Shown one piece after another: positions 44,746 to 52,554 of a DNA stretch of 64,000 bases (position 1 is the first letter of the stretch; each line of letters starts with the position of its first letter). Made by a program: the position numbers and the translations under genes. Source of the stretch: Sphingopyxis flava (lineage in GTDB: Bacteria > Pseudomonadota > Alphaproteobacteria > Sphingomonadales > Sphingomonadaceae); the NCBI RefSeq assembly GCF_900168005.1, contig NZ_FUYP01000016.1, positions 24,241 through 88,240 on the forward strand. Reading direction: 5' to 3'. The notes beneath the pieces were generated by a model. That model ran no database searches, had not been told where the DNA came from, and worked only from the letters and a program-made list of their open reading frames with translations.

Positions 44746-46730
44746 GCCGCGCCGCCCTGCTGATCGCCCTGCTGGCCGCGACACCACCCGCCGCAGGCCA
44801 GGTCACGCCGCGCGCGATCGCCGAAATCGCCGACATCTCGGGCCTGGCCGCGTCGCCCGACGGCCAGTGGATCGCCTACCGGGTCGAACGCCCGTCGACG
44901 CTCACCAACCGGATCGACGTCGATTGGTATATCGTGCCCGCCGACGGTTCGGCGGCGCCGCTCCATCTCGGCCGTACCGGCGAAGCCTGGTGGGACGATG
45001 CCGGCGTCGTCGCGCCGGGCGAAGCCAAATGGTCGTCCGACAGCCGGCATCTCGTCGTGCGCGCGCTCATCGATGGCCGGATCGCGCTCTGGTCGAGCCC
45101 CGTCGATGGCTCGGGTTTCGAGCTGATCGCCGCGGGCGAAGGCGATATCGAAGCCTTTGCGTTCGGCGCGAATGGGTCGCTCGTGACGCGCCAAGGCCCG
45201 GCGCGCGACCGGATCGCGCGCGCCGAAGAGCACGAACGCGAGACGGGAATCCTCGTCGATGGCCACACCGATCTCGCGCAGCCGCTGTTTCGCGGCGCGC
45301 TCATCAGGGGTCGGGCATCGAGCCAGCGATTTTCGAACGACTGGTTCGACCGCGCCCCGCTGCTTGCGTCGCTACCGCGCAAGACCGAAACACGTACGCT
45401 GGATGGGAGCGAGCGGCCGGCAACCGAAGGCGAGGCCGAGCTTCTCGCGCCCCCGCCCCCTTCGTGGCTGCTGCTCACGAGCGACCTCCCGACCGATATC
45501 GGCGCCGCTGTCGAAGCGCGGGGCGTGTGCAAGACCAAGCTGGGGTGCCCCGCTGAAGCGCCGCGTCTGTCGTGGTGGCTGCCGCGCGCCGGGGGCGACG
45601 CGCTGGTCGCGCTTCGCGACGCCGATTATCGCCAGTCGCTTCTGAGCTGGTCGGCCTTGACGCGCGATCTGAAGCTGCTCGCATCGTCCCCGGGGCTTCT
45701 TTCGGGGAGCCGATTCGATTTCGACCCGTGCGCCGCGGCGACCGGCGCTGTCTTCTGCATCGAGGCCGCCCCCGACATCCCGCCACGCCTCGTGCGGATC
45801 GACTGGAGCGGCAAAAAGCGCGTGATCGCTTCTCCTAACCCCTATCCCAATCCTGACCGCGATGGGCTCCTTGTCGAAACGATCGCTTGGCAGGTGAGCG
45901 GCAGCCGTGCGTCGGGCGTCTTGATACGCCCGAAGTTCCCCGGACGGCTGCCGCTCTTCGTCACCTATTATAATTGCGCTGGTTATCTGCGCGGCGGGGT
46001 CGGCGATGAATGGCCGCTCAGGGCAATGGCCGCGCACGGGATCGCGGCGCTTTGCGTCAACGCGGTGCCCGGCGAAGGCGGCAACAAGCGCTACGCGCGC
46101 GGTACCGCCGCGGTCGAGGCGGCGGTCGAACTCCTCGCGGACCGCGGGATCGTCGACGCGGCGCGGGTCGGTATGGGCGGCCTCAGCTTCGGCAGCGAAG
46201 TTACGATGTGGACGGCGATGCACAGCGATCTTCTCAAGGCGATATCGATCGCGTCGGTCCAGATGGAGCCCACCTATTACTGGTTCAACGCGCGCCCCGG
46301 CCGCGAGACCTTCGCCGAAACCTTACGCAAGACATGGGATCTCGGCGCGCCCGACGAAACTCCCGCGCGATGGAAGGCGCTCTCGCCCGCGCGCAACATC
46401 GACCGGATCAAAGCGCCGATCCTGATGCAGTTTCCCGAACAGGAGGCCCGTTTGTCGATCGAGCTCGTCAGCAGGCTGGCCACCGCGCGCATGGGAGAAA
46501 CCCATATCTTCCCCTATGCGCCGCATGTGAAGGTCGAACCGCGACAGAAACTCGCGGTCTATGAGCGCAATCTCGACTGGTTTCGCTATTGGCTGAAAGG
46601 CGAGAAGAACTCGAGCCCGGCTAAAGCCGATCAATATCGGCGCTGGTCGAAGCTCGGACCCCGGGACACTCTCGCCTCGACCGCCCGCACCCAGCGCTCG
46701 ATATCACCGATTTCGATTAACCGGAAATAG
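44742..46730 (+). CDS. lasso peptide isopeptidase 2 (AtxE-like)
   Basis: A second S9-fold isopeptidase, 662 residues from GTG 44742, which overlaps the receptor stop (GTGA). A clear signal peptide ('ALLIALLAATPPAAGQ') directs it to the periplasm. Propeller domain, then hydrolase domain with Ser482 in 'GGLSFGSEVT', Glu in 'QFPEQEAR' and His595 in 'YAPHVK'. It shares its entire architecture with isopeptidase 1. The last 100 bases overlap the 3' end of the convergent cyclase gene; the residues after about 635 may not be conserved. Confidence 0.92.
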   Translation: MSRAALLIALLAATPPAAGQVTPRAIAEIADISGLAASPDGQWIAYRVERPSTLTNRIDVDWYIVPADGSAAPLHLGRTGEAWWDDAGVVAPGEAKWSSDSRHLVVRALIDGRIALWSSPVDGSGFELIAAGEGDIEAFAFGANGSLVTRQGPARDRIARAEEHERETGILVDGHTDLAQPLFRGALIRGRASSQRFSNDWFDRAPLLASLPRKTETRTLDGSERPATEGEAELLAPPPPSWLLLTSDLPTDIGAAVEARGVCKTKLGCPAEAPRLSWWLPRAGGDALVALRDADYRQSLLSWSALTRDLKLLASSPGLLSGSRFDFDPCAAATGAVFCIEAAPDIPPRLVRIDWSGKKRVIASPNPYPNPDRDGLLVETIAWQVSGSRASGVLIRPKFPGRLPLFVTYYNCAGYLRGGVGDEWPLRAMAAHGIAALCVNAVPGEGGNKRYARGTAAVEAAVELLADRGIVDAARVGMGGLSFGSEVTMWTAMHSDLLKAISIASVQMEPTYYWFNARPGRETFAETLRKTWDLGAPDETPARWKALSPARNIDRIKAPILMQFPEQEARLSIELVSRLATARMGETHIFPYAPHVKVEPRQKLAVYERNLDWFRYWLKGEKNSSPAKADQYRRWSKLGPRDTLASTARTQRSISPISINRK

Positions 46731-48326
46731 TCAAAGTCGCCTTCCGCCAGATCGCGGGTGAGATAGTGTTCGATCGCCGTAACATCGAGTAGTCCTTGCT
46801 CGGCTAGTCGTCCGCCAAGGAGAAGGTCACGCAGAAGTGGGCGTTGCCGCAGATAGGCGGCTGCGCACATCGACTCCAGCCGCCCCTTGCCGCGCCGCCA
46901 TGCGACTTCGGCAGGGAGACTGGCCGCGAAAGCGGCGCGGGCAATCGCTCGATCGCGCCCACCGGCGAACCAGCGCCAGCTCGGAATCGAGAGACACTGT
47001 TCGACAACAGGCTGCGATAGCAAAGGGGCCACAACATCGGCGTCGTGCCATCGCGATGGCCGATCCAGAAAGTCAAGAATATAATGGATCGCCTGGACGT
47101 GGTTGATACGCGCCTGCGAGGCGGCTTCTTCACCTACATCCCATGGGTGCGTGAAATGCTGTTGGCTCCTTACGCAAGGCGCGAGAAATGTCGCATCGCG
47201 ACGGGCTCCCAGACGGCGCCCCGCCCTACGCGCGCGCGGAAAGCCGGAGGGCCTGCCAGATCGTCGCATCACCAGCACGCGCCACGTCGCGGAGCGTTTC
47301 AAGGGCGCGGCGACCGAATCCGAATGTCGCGCAGGCGTCGAGGATCGGCGCGACGCTGCCATCGAGACCGAATACGCTGTCGCCTCCGATCCCTCCGAAG
47401 ATCGCCCTGTCGCGACTCCCAAAAGCCACCGAGAAGGCGCGATCGACGCCACCGAGGATCGAATAGGCGCCGGGTCGCGGCGACAGTCTGTCGGGCGGCG
47501 CAATGAGATCAATCTCCTCGTCGCCGTGCTGGATTTCGACAAGTTCGATCTCGCAGCGCGCGGCCACGGCGCGCGCAAAATGCCGCTCGTCACCATCCGC
47601 GCCGGGCGTTGCGAATGTGATTGCCGAGAAATTTGCCCCGACCATTTTCAGCGACGCAGCAACGATCGAGGAATCGAGCCCACCCGAAAGCTCCACCACG
47701 ATCTCGGGGCGCGACGCACTTGATGCCGCGACGCTGCGCAAGATCGAGTGCTTCAGCGCATGAGCATGGGTCGACACATCGCGGTCAATGGCAATATGTT
47801 CCCATGGCGACCAGTTCGTCCGTAGATTGGTTCGGGTCCCATCGAACAGTAGCCCGGTTCCTGGCAGAAGTTCGGACAGTCCAGAGATTCCAGTCCTGTC
47901 AGTCCGCCAGTTCATGAACAAGAGCGCGTGCGCGACGAATTCCCAGTCGATCGCGAACATAGGGACAAGATCGGTAAGTAGGTCGAGGTGCGAGGCGCAA
48001 ACCATTCCGGCGTCATGCCTCATCCAATAGAGCGGCATTCCGGTAAGCGGCGCGCGATCGATTGTCCGCATCGCACCGCGGCATCCGAATGCCAAATAAT
48101 TGCCCCATCCCTCCTGCGGCGAACGAACGATAGCGCCCGAACGAGAATGGATATCGCCGACGGATATTTTCCCGTCGGGCGTCCTGTGCCGAGGCAAGGC
48201 CTCTCCTGCGAATATGGCATAGTCGACTCCCGCAACAACCGGCTTCAATCCATGCCGCTTCGCGCAGTGGGCGATCTCCGGGACGTGTCCGACCTCACCA
48301 AAGAAGGCGATGACGCCGCGCTTCAC
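46631..48326 (-). CDS. lasso cyclase (C protein, asparagine-synthetase-like), frameshifted as sequenced
   Basis: ATP-dependent macrolactam synthetase that adenylates the ring Asp/Glu side chain and closes the lasso ring. Start GTG 48326 overlaps the B-gene stop (GTGA). Frame 1 carries a degenerate N-terminal glutaminase-like domain and the Asn-synthetase PP-loop 'ELSGGLDSSIVAAS' and 'AIFGGIGGDSVFG', then stops at 47226 after 'LRLSARA'. Frame 2 continues the family sequence ('VQAIHYILDFLDRPSRWHDA', 'DVVAPLLSQPVVEQCLSIPS', 'EVAWRRGKGRLESMC') to the stop at 46631. The switch falls in a (CG)5 run at 47229-47238. Joined, the protein would be about 565 residues, normal for the family. Confidence 0.85.
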
Positions 48327-48973
48327 TCGACGACCAGAATGGGCTTGAAACTCCGCGCTTCGGCCGCGCTTCCCGTGAGGACACGTTCGTTGGTCTGCAG
48401 CCAGCAATGCGCCCGGAAGGGATGGAGCAGGACGCCGAAAACCAGGCTCACTGCCAGGCCGCGCGAGAGCAGAATCCGGTCGAGCGCGAGTGCGTCAACG
48501 AGGCACCGCGGCGGCACAGGCATGAGCCATCTACTTGCGGCGAAGCGCGATGCAATATCCGCGGCGGCTGCCTCGGTCGCAGGAACGCCGATGCGCCGCT
48601 TCGATATACGCAGCGTTTTGATGGTCTCCGCGAGCCGATGCGGCTGGAGCGACCGGCGCGCCCATTGCAAGGCAGTCGCCGACGCTAGCGCCATCCGGAG
48701 ACTGAACGATGCGTCGGATGCTGCAAGATCGTGAATCGGGATCTCGACCGAGGCGGGGTTCAAGGCAGCCTCTCCGCTCCCCTCTGCCAGCAGTCCCGTT
48801 CTTATCAAGCGCGATATTGCCTCACTATCATTCGGTACGCCCGCGCGGAGCCGCTCGAAGGCCACACGGTCCTCCCCCTTGAGCGAGAAATACTTGTCTC
48901 GCGCCAAGTCGAGGAACACGAGTTCGCCGCCAATCTCGCAGTATCCCGTGCCGGGAGCCATTTGCCAGGCCAT
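48323..48973 (-). CDS. lasso peptide B protein: RRE fused to transglutaminase-like leader peptidase
   Basis: A 216-residue two-domain maturation protein. Residues 1-85 are a PqqD-like recognition element ('GYCEIGGELVFLDLARDKYF', 'RLIRTGLLAEG') that binds the leader. Residues 100-216 are the McjB-type cysteine protease, with Cys157 in 'PPRCLVDALAL' and His189 in 'FRAHCWLQTN'. The usual acidic third residue is not obvious after His189. In proteobacterial clusters the two domains are usually fused, as here. It lies 59 bases after the precursor and is coupled to the cyclase by GTGA. Confidence 0.9.
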   Translation of the reverse strand: MAWQMAPGTGYCEIGGELVFLDLARDKYFSLKGEDRVAFERLRAGVPNDSEAISRLIRTGLLAEGSGEAALNPASVEIPIHDLAASDASFSLRMALASATALQWARRSLQPHRLAETIKTLRISKRRIGVPATEAAAADIASRFAASRWLMPVPPRCLVDALALDRILLSRGLAVSLVFGVLLHPFRAHCWLQTNERVLTGSAAEARSFKPILVVE

Positions 48974-48998
48974 CTCACCCGCTCCGACAAGAGGGAGC

Positions 48999-49015
48999 CG
49001 GACCCGAGGGGTCCG
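48999..49015. promoter_or_regulatory. hairpin between precursor and B genes
   Basis: CGGACCC-GAG-GGGTCCG forms a perfect 7-bp stem with a 3-base loop in the 59-base gap after the precursor stop. There is no T-run, so it is more likely a processing/attenuation or mRNA-stability element that keeps precursor transcript levels above those of B and C than a full terminator. Other lasso operons have stem-loops at this position. Confidence 0.6.
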
Positions 49016-49032
49016 CCTCCCACATTTAGGGA

Positions 49033-49155
49033 TCAGTCCTCTGTCAGGCCCAAGTCCTTTTCCTTACCGCCGATCTCGGCGCCGAAGCGAACGAGACCTG
49101 CGGTGTCGGCGCTGACGCTGCCGAGTTCGATCAGTTCATTGATTTCACGATCCAT
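49033..49155 (-). CDS. lasso peptide precursor (A)
   Basis: A 40-codon gene with an excellent RBS (AAAGGAG 7 bases before ATG 49155). The leader MDREINELIELGSVSADTA carries the proteobacterial pattern LG-x-x-S-x-D/E-T-x with the invariant Thr at position -2. The predicted core begins with Gly20: ring GLVRFGAE, with Glu8 as isopeptide acceptor (8-residue ring), then tail IGGKEKDLGLTED. A Gly1 start, acidic residue at 8 and an 'LGLxxD' end resemble astexin/benenodin-type peptides. It is directly followed by B and C genes. Mass after ring closure should be the linear core minus one water. Confidence 0.9.
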   Translation of the reverse strand: MDREINELIELGSVSADTAGLVRFGAEIGGKEKDLGLTED

Positions 49156-49173
49156 GATCGTTCTCCTTTGGAA

Positions 49174-49191
49174 TGCCGCGAAATTGCGGCA
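49174..49191. promoter_or_regulatory. inverted repeat in precursor leader/promoter region
   Basis: TGCCGC-GAAATT-GCGGCA, a perfect 6-bp inverted repeat about 20 bases upstream of the precursor ATG. An AT-rich stretch (TATAAAATT on the minus strand, near 49230-49238) lies further upstream and may be the -10 region. The repeat may be an operator or a 5' stem-loop; I cannot assign a regulator. Confidence 0.4.
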
Positions 49192-49263
49192 CCGTCGAAG
49201 CTAGAATCCGCGGCCCGTATAGGAATTTTATACAGCTCCGATCGGTCGATTATTGGCTCAATA

Positions 49264-49884
49264 TTATCGGAGGGGATCAGTGCGCGGCCTGAGTTCGGCG
49301 ACGATCCGCCCCGCTTGTCTGACGCGGCGCCGGTGGAAGCTAGTGATTTTGCTGCGCAATCCAGTCCAGCGCCCGAAGCGATAATCTTCCTCCATTGCGG
49401 CGAGAAGGCCCCGGGATGCCTGGTCCACCCGCACTTCAGCGCGCCGAAGAATCTGGCTTCGCTCGATCGCGTTGATGAGCGCGCCGCGAAGTTCCTGGTT
49501 GTCGGCGCTCATCGCTATGGTCCGAAAGAGCGACTCGGTAGCCTCGCCATAGTTTGGCCGCTCTTCCAGCTCGAAGAGCCCGCCGGCGGCCTGATGCGAC
49601 GGGCGGTCCTTGAGGGCGAGCGCCAGGAGCATTGCAGCCCAGCTATAGAGATCGCAAAGATCAGCCTCGGCGAGTATGGGCTGGCGGAAGCCCTCCTGAT
49701 GCCAGCTCTCGATCAAGCGCTCGCCTGCCAAGCGATGAAGCGCATCGCGTACCGGCGTAGCACTTGCGCCCAGCGATGTGGCGAGCTGCGCAGGCTCAAG
49801 GCGCGACCCAGGCGGAAATGTTCCTGCAAGAACCCGCGCCTTGAGTTCGATATAGACCCTTTGCATCGTCGCGCCCGGGCTCAT
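49264..49884 (-). CDS. GntR-family regulator (FadR/FCD-type)
   Basis: A 206-residue regulator with an N-terminal GntR winged helix ('LKARVLAGTFPPGSRLEPAQ', 'LATSLGASATPVRDALHRLA', 'GERLIESWHQEGF') and a helical C-terminal ligand domain. It overlaps the stop of the dioxygenase gene (ATGA) and is the last gene of the luxR-luxI-phyH-gntR series. Its stop lies 108 bases before the lasso precursor ATG in the same orientation, so it may regulate, or be co-transcribed into, the lasso operon (inference). Confidence 0.87.
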   Translation of the reverse strand: MSPGATMQRVYIELKARVLAGTFPPGSRLEPAQLATSLGASATPVRDALHRLAGERLIESWHQEGFRQPILAEADLCDLYSWAAMLLALALKDRPSHQAAGGLFELEERPNYGEATESLFRTIAMSADNQELRGALINAIERSQILRRAEVRVDQASRGLLAAMEEDYRFGRWTGLRSKITSFHRRRVRQAGRIVAELRPRTDPLR

Positions 49885-50789
49885 GCAGCACCTCCGCTCT
49901 CTTCCATAGCGCGCTGGCTCGCGACGAAATCGTTGAGCAGCGCCTCCTGATCAGGGCGCAGCGCATCGACCGCGGCGAGCGGGACGTCGGCTTGTCCGTG
50001 CAGCAGCACCGAGGGACACTGGCCCTCGAAATTGCCGAGATTGGGCCGGTGCTGCGCGTAGCCCACGAGCGCGGCGAGCTCGGTTGAAAAGTCCCGCGCG
50101 ATCTCGGGGGGATAGGCCAGCCACTGGTTTTCATAGGGCTTAAGCCAGCCCAGGCAGTAGCTCACAATGATGCCGCGGCGCACCTCGCGGCTGATGTTGG
50201 CGCCGGCACCGTGAAGCACCGATCCGAGGAAGATGATTGCGTCGCCAGGCTCCGCCTCGGCAATCGCGCTCGCCCCCTTCGGCTCTTCGCCGAGCGCCTT
50301 AGCGCCGTGACTGCGCGGCCAGATCCGGGTGGCGCCATTCGCCTCGGTAAAGGCGGTGAGCGGCCACATCACATTGATCAGATATTCGGTCTCACCCTTC
50401 GCGCCCCCATACATGTCCTGGTCGCGATGCGGAAATTGCGCGAGCGCGCCAGGGTGAACAGCAATCGCCTGGGTAAGGTTGAGCTGCAGACGATCGCACC
50501 AGCGCCCAAGCGCCGCTTCGGCGAGCGCCAGAATGTCGGGGTGCATGATAAGCGCGGCCATATGGGGCGAGCGGATCAGGAGGCGCCCGAAACGCTTCGT
50601 GTGCGCGCCGTAAAAGCTTCCCTGACAAAAGGGCGTCGCTTCAAAGCGCGCCTCAAGATCTGCAGAAAGCGCGTTGATCATTGGCGCCGGTAGCGCTTCG
50701 CGGAGGATGACATAGCCCTCGTCCGCCAGTTTCCGATAGGCAGGGGGCCTTTGCGGCATGACGAGATTACGCGCTCGATCCTTGAACAT
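49881..50789 (-). CDS. phytanoyl-CoA dioxygenase family protein (PhyH)
   Basis: A non-heme Fe(II)/2-oxoglutarate-dependent oxygenase, 302 residues. The metal triad is visible: His and Asp in 'FPHRDQDMY' and a distal His in 'GSVLHGAGANIS', followed by the 2-oxoglutarate-binding Arg ('REVRRGIIVSYCLGW'). In sphingomonads a PhyH gene commonly sits next to luxI; its substrate is unknown but could be a signal-related or secondary metabolite. It begins 12 bases after luxI and overlaps gntR. Confidence 0.9.
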   Translation of the reverse strand: MFKDRARNLVMPQRPPAYRKLADEGYVILREALPAPMINALSADLEARFEATPFCQGSFYGAHTKRFGRLLIRSPHMAALIMHPDILALAEAALGRWCDRLQLNLTQAIAVHPGALAQFPHRDQDMYGGAKGETEYLINVMWPLTAFTEANGATRIWPRSHGAKALGEEPKGASAIAEAEPGDAIIFLGSVLHGAGANISREVRRGIIVSYCLGWLKPYENQWLAYPPEIARDFSTELAALVGYAQHRPNLGNFEGQCPSVLLHGQADVPLAAVDALRPDQEALLNDFVASQRAMEESGGAA

Positions 50790-50801
50790 CTCCGCCCTCC
50801 C

Positions 50802-51407
50802 TCAAGCCGCGCGCGCCGGGGCGGCAGCGGGCGCAATACCGGCAGCTGCGAGGCGCGCCGACGTGTCGCGATCGATATCGATGCGAAGCGCGGTGAGCGC
50901 GCTCCCGCGATGCAGCATCGGCATGCCGAGCGGGCGGCAGTCCCAGCCGAAACTTTGGATCTGGCGGAACCAGGTCAGCTCAGCGACGCCCGTGTAGCTA
51001 TGAATGCCCTTGTCGAGCGCAAAATCGACGAGCCCGGCGAGCAACGCATCGCGCGCAGCCCGTCGCCGGCTCGCACCGATCTCGGGCGCAAGACAAAAGC
51101 GCGTAATCTCGAAGACGCCCGGCCCTTGCGGTATTTCGCCCGCGACGAGCCAGGGAAAGAGGCTATCGAGAAGGGCGGGCCGGGTCGTCGGAAGCAGCCG
51201 TGCGGAGGCAAGGTGGTTCGCCTCCCCATCGGTCACGATAAGGTAGATCGCATGTTCGTCGTCGAAATGATCGATCTCGAACCGATTTGCGAGTGCGGGC
51301 AGATCCCATTTGAGAAGATCGATGAAGACCCGCTTGCGCGCCTCGAACATGGTGCGGAGCGCATGGTGCGCATGCGCTCGGTTAGAAGAATCGACAATCA
51401 GCAGCAT
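50802..51407 (-). CDS. luxI: acyl-homoserine-lactone synthase (LuxI family)
   Basis: Makes an N-acyl-homoserine lactone from S-adenosylmethionine and an acyl carrier. ATG 51407 follows a perfect RBS (AAGGAGG). 201 residues. The invariant LuxI residues are present in order: 'ARKRVFIDLLKWDLP' (Arg, Phe, Trp), 'EIDHFDDEHAIYLIV' (Asp, Asp), 'ASARLLPT' (Arg) and 'GVFEITRFCLAP' (Glu, Arg). It lies 77 bases downstream of the luxR stop and is followed by phyH. Confidence 0.93.
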   Translation of the reverse strand: MLLIVDSSNRAHAHHALRTMFEARKRVFIDLLKWDLPALANRFEIDHFDDEHAIYLIVTDGEANHLASARLLPTTRPALLDSLFPWLVAGEIPQGPGVFEITRFCLAPEIGASRRRAARDALLAGLVDFALDKGIHSYTGVAELTWFRQIQSFGWDCRPLGMPMLHRGSALTALRIDIDRDTSARLAAAGIAPAAAPARAA

Positions 51408-51449
51408 GAAAGACCTCCTTGTTGAAAAGAGGCCCTCCAATTGAAGAAC

Positions 51450-51467
51450 ATGGCGGCGCGCCGCCAT
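51450..51467. promoter_or_regulatory. 18-bp perfect palindrome between luxR and luxI
   Basis: ATGGCGGCGCGCCGCCAT is self-complementary over all 18 bases and centred about 52 bases upstream of the luxI ATG. Size and position fit a lux-box-like operator controlling luxI, although the sequence differs from the Vibrio/TraR consensus; an RNA hairpin is the alternative. Confidence 0.5.
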
Positions 51468-51484
51468 ACCACGATCGGGGGGTG

Positions 51485-52228
51485 TCAGAGCCCGGCAAGA
51501 TCGCCGAAACAGATATCGCCGGCAAAGAGCGCCCGAATGGTGAGCGGCGTGCAGCCCGTCACATCATAGCGCGCCCGGGCGTTACGCAGATGCTCTTTCA
51601 CCGTATCATAGCGCAGCCCCATGATGGTCGCGGTCTCCCATGCCGATTTGCCGCACGCCGTCCATATCAGGCACTCACGCTGGCGTTCGGTCAACCTTGG
51701 ACCCGTTGCGGCAATCTCGGGATGAACAAGGCGCCGCGCTGCCTCGAAAGCAAGGCCTCCGATCATCCGCGCGAACCAAAGCGATTGCGGATCCGGATTT
51801 CCGTCCGGCGTCCAGGCGAAGGACACCGATCCATGCGCCTCCCCGGGAAGATGCGCAGGCACCGTCAATCCTGGCCCGATCCCGTGGCGACGCGCCTCGG
51901 TCAATATGATTTCGTCGCTCGCCCGGCGCTGCGTAAAGCGCGCGTAATCGTGCCAGAAAAAGCCCGCAAGACCGCGGCGGCTCGCGCGGTGGATCGGATC
52001 GGAAAGGCCAAGGCGGTGCTGGTCGAACCACAAAGCCCATTCCTCGGGATAATTATGGATCCGCACGCCCCGCGCTGGGGCGGCAAGAAAATCGACATGA
52101 TGGCTGAGCGCGAACCAGCGACAGCCGAGCCGGCCGCAAAGTTCGGCGAGCAGGTCGGAAAAACCTGCAAGATCCTTCACCCGTGTGACGTCGTGCGCGA
52201 ATGCGTGCGCGGCGTCCATTGTCGGCAT
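51485..52228 (-). CDS. luxR: LuxR-family quorum-sensing regulator
   Basis: A 247-residue receptor-regulator. The N-terminal autoinducer domain has the usual order of ligand residues ('NYPEEWALWF', 'LSDPIHRASRRGLAGFFW', 'GIGPGLTVPAH'); the Tyr commonly found after the Trp is Phe here. The C-terminal HTH is canonical: 'LTERQRECLIWTACGKSAWE', 'TATIMGLRYDTVKEHLRNAR'. It is upstream of luxI in the same direction, the standard sphingomonad arrangement. A second in-frame ATG (52219) is possible. Confidence 0.92.
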   Translation of the reverse strand: MPTMDAAHAFAHDVTRVKDLAGFSDLLAELCGRLGCRWFALSHHVDFLAAPARGVRIHNYPEEWALWFDQHRLGLSDPIHRASRRGLAGFFWHDYARFTQRRASDEIILTEARRHGIGPGLTVPAHLPGEAHGSVSFAWTPDGNPDPQSLWFARMIGGLAFEAARRLVHPEIAATGPRLTERQRECLIWTACGKSAWETATIMGLRYDTVKEHLRNARARYDVTGCTPLTIRALFAGDICFGDLAGL

Positions 52229-52554
52229 AGCGACCCATGGCGGCGACGGCTGCAGTCGCTAACCCAGACGACCGGCACCGCTCCTCGTCAGGGCCGGCGG
52301 GCCAGGGCCCTCTCAATGGGCGGCCCGACGGCGACGGAGATCACCGCTGGACAAGGTGATCGATCGCGAGACATCGTGCGCAGAACGCGGGCAATTTCAA
52401 TTATATTCCAAAGATAGAACCAGATTGAGGACAGTTTATGTTCGCGACCGGCAAATCGGCGCCCCGCGACGCGGCCTTGCCTCGCCTCCGATCCCGATCT
52501 GGCGCGCCTCGGCAGCTTGCCTTAATGGCTATTGCCGAGCGACGTACAGGATGA
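52229..52554. other. intergenic region upstream of luxR
   Basis: 326 bases between the luxR start and the stop of the LysR gene. No convincing gene. An AT-rich stretch near 52390-52415 is a candidate promoter region for luxR. I see no palindrome comparable to that upstream of luxI. Confidence 0.4.

Noticed and set aside
42766..44787. Minus-strand frames opposite receptor 2, considered as possible lasso genes
   Set aside because: No RRE, protease, cyclase or precursor features; antisense to conserved receptor sequence.
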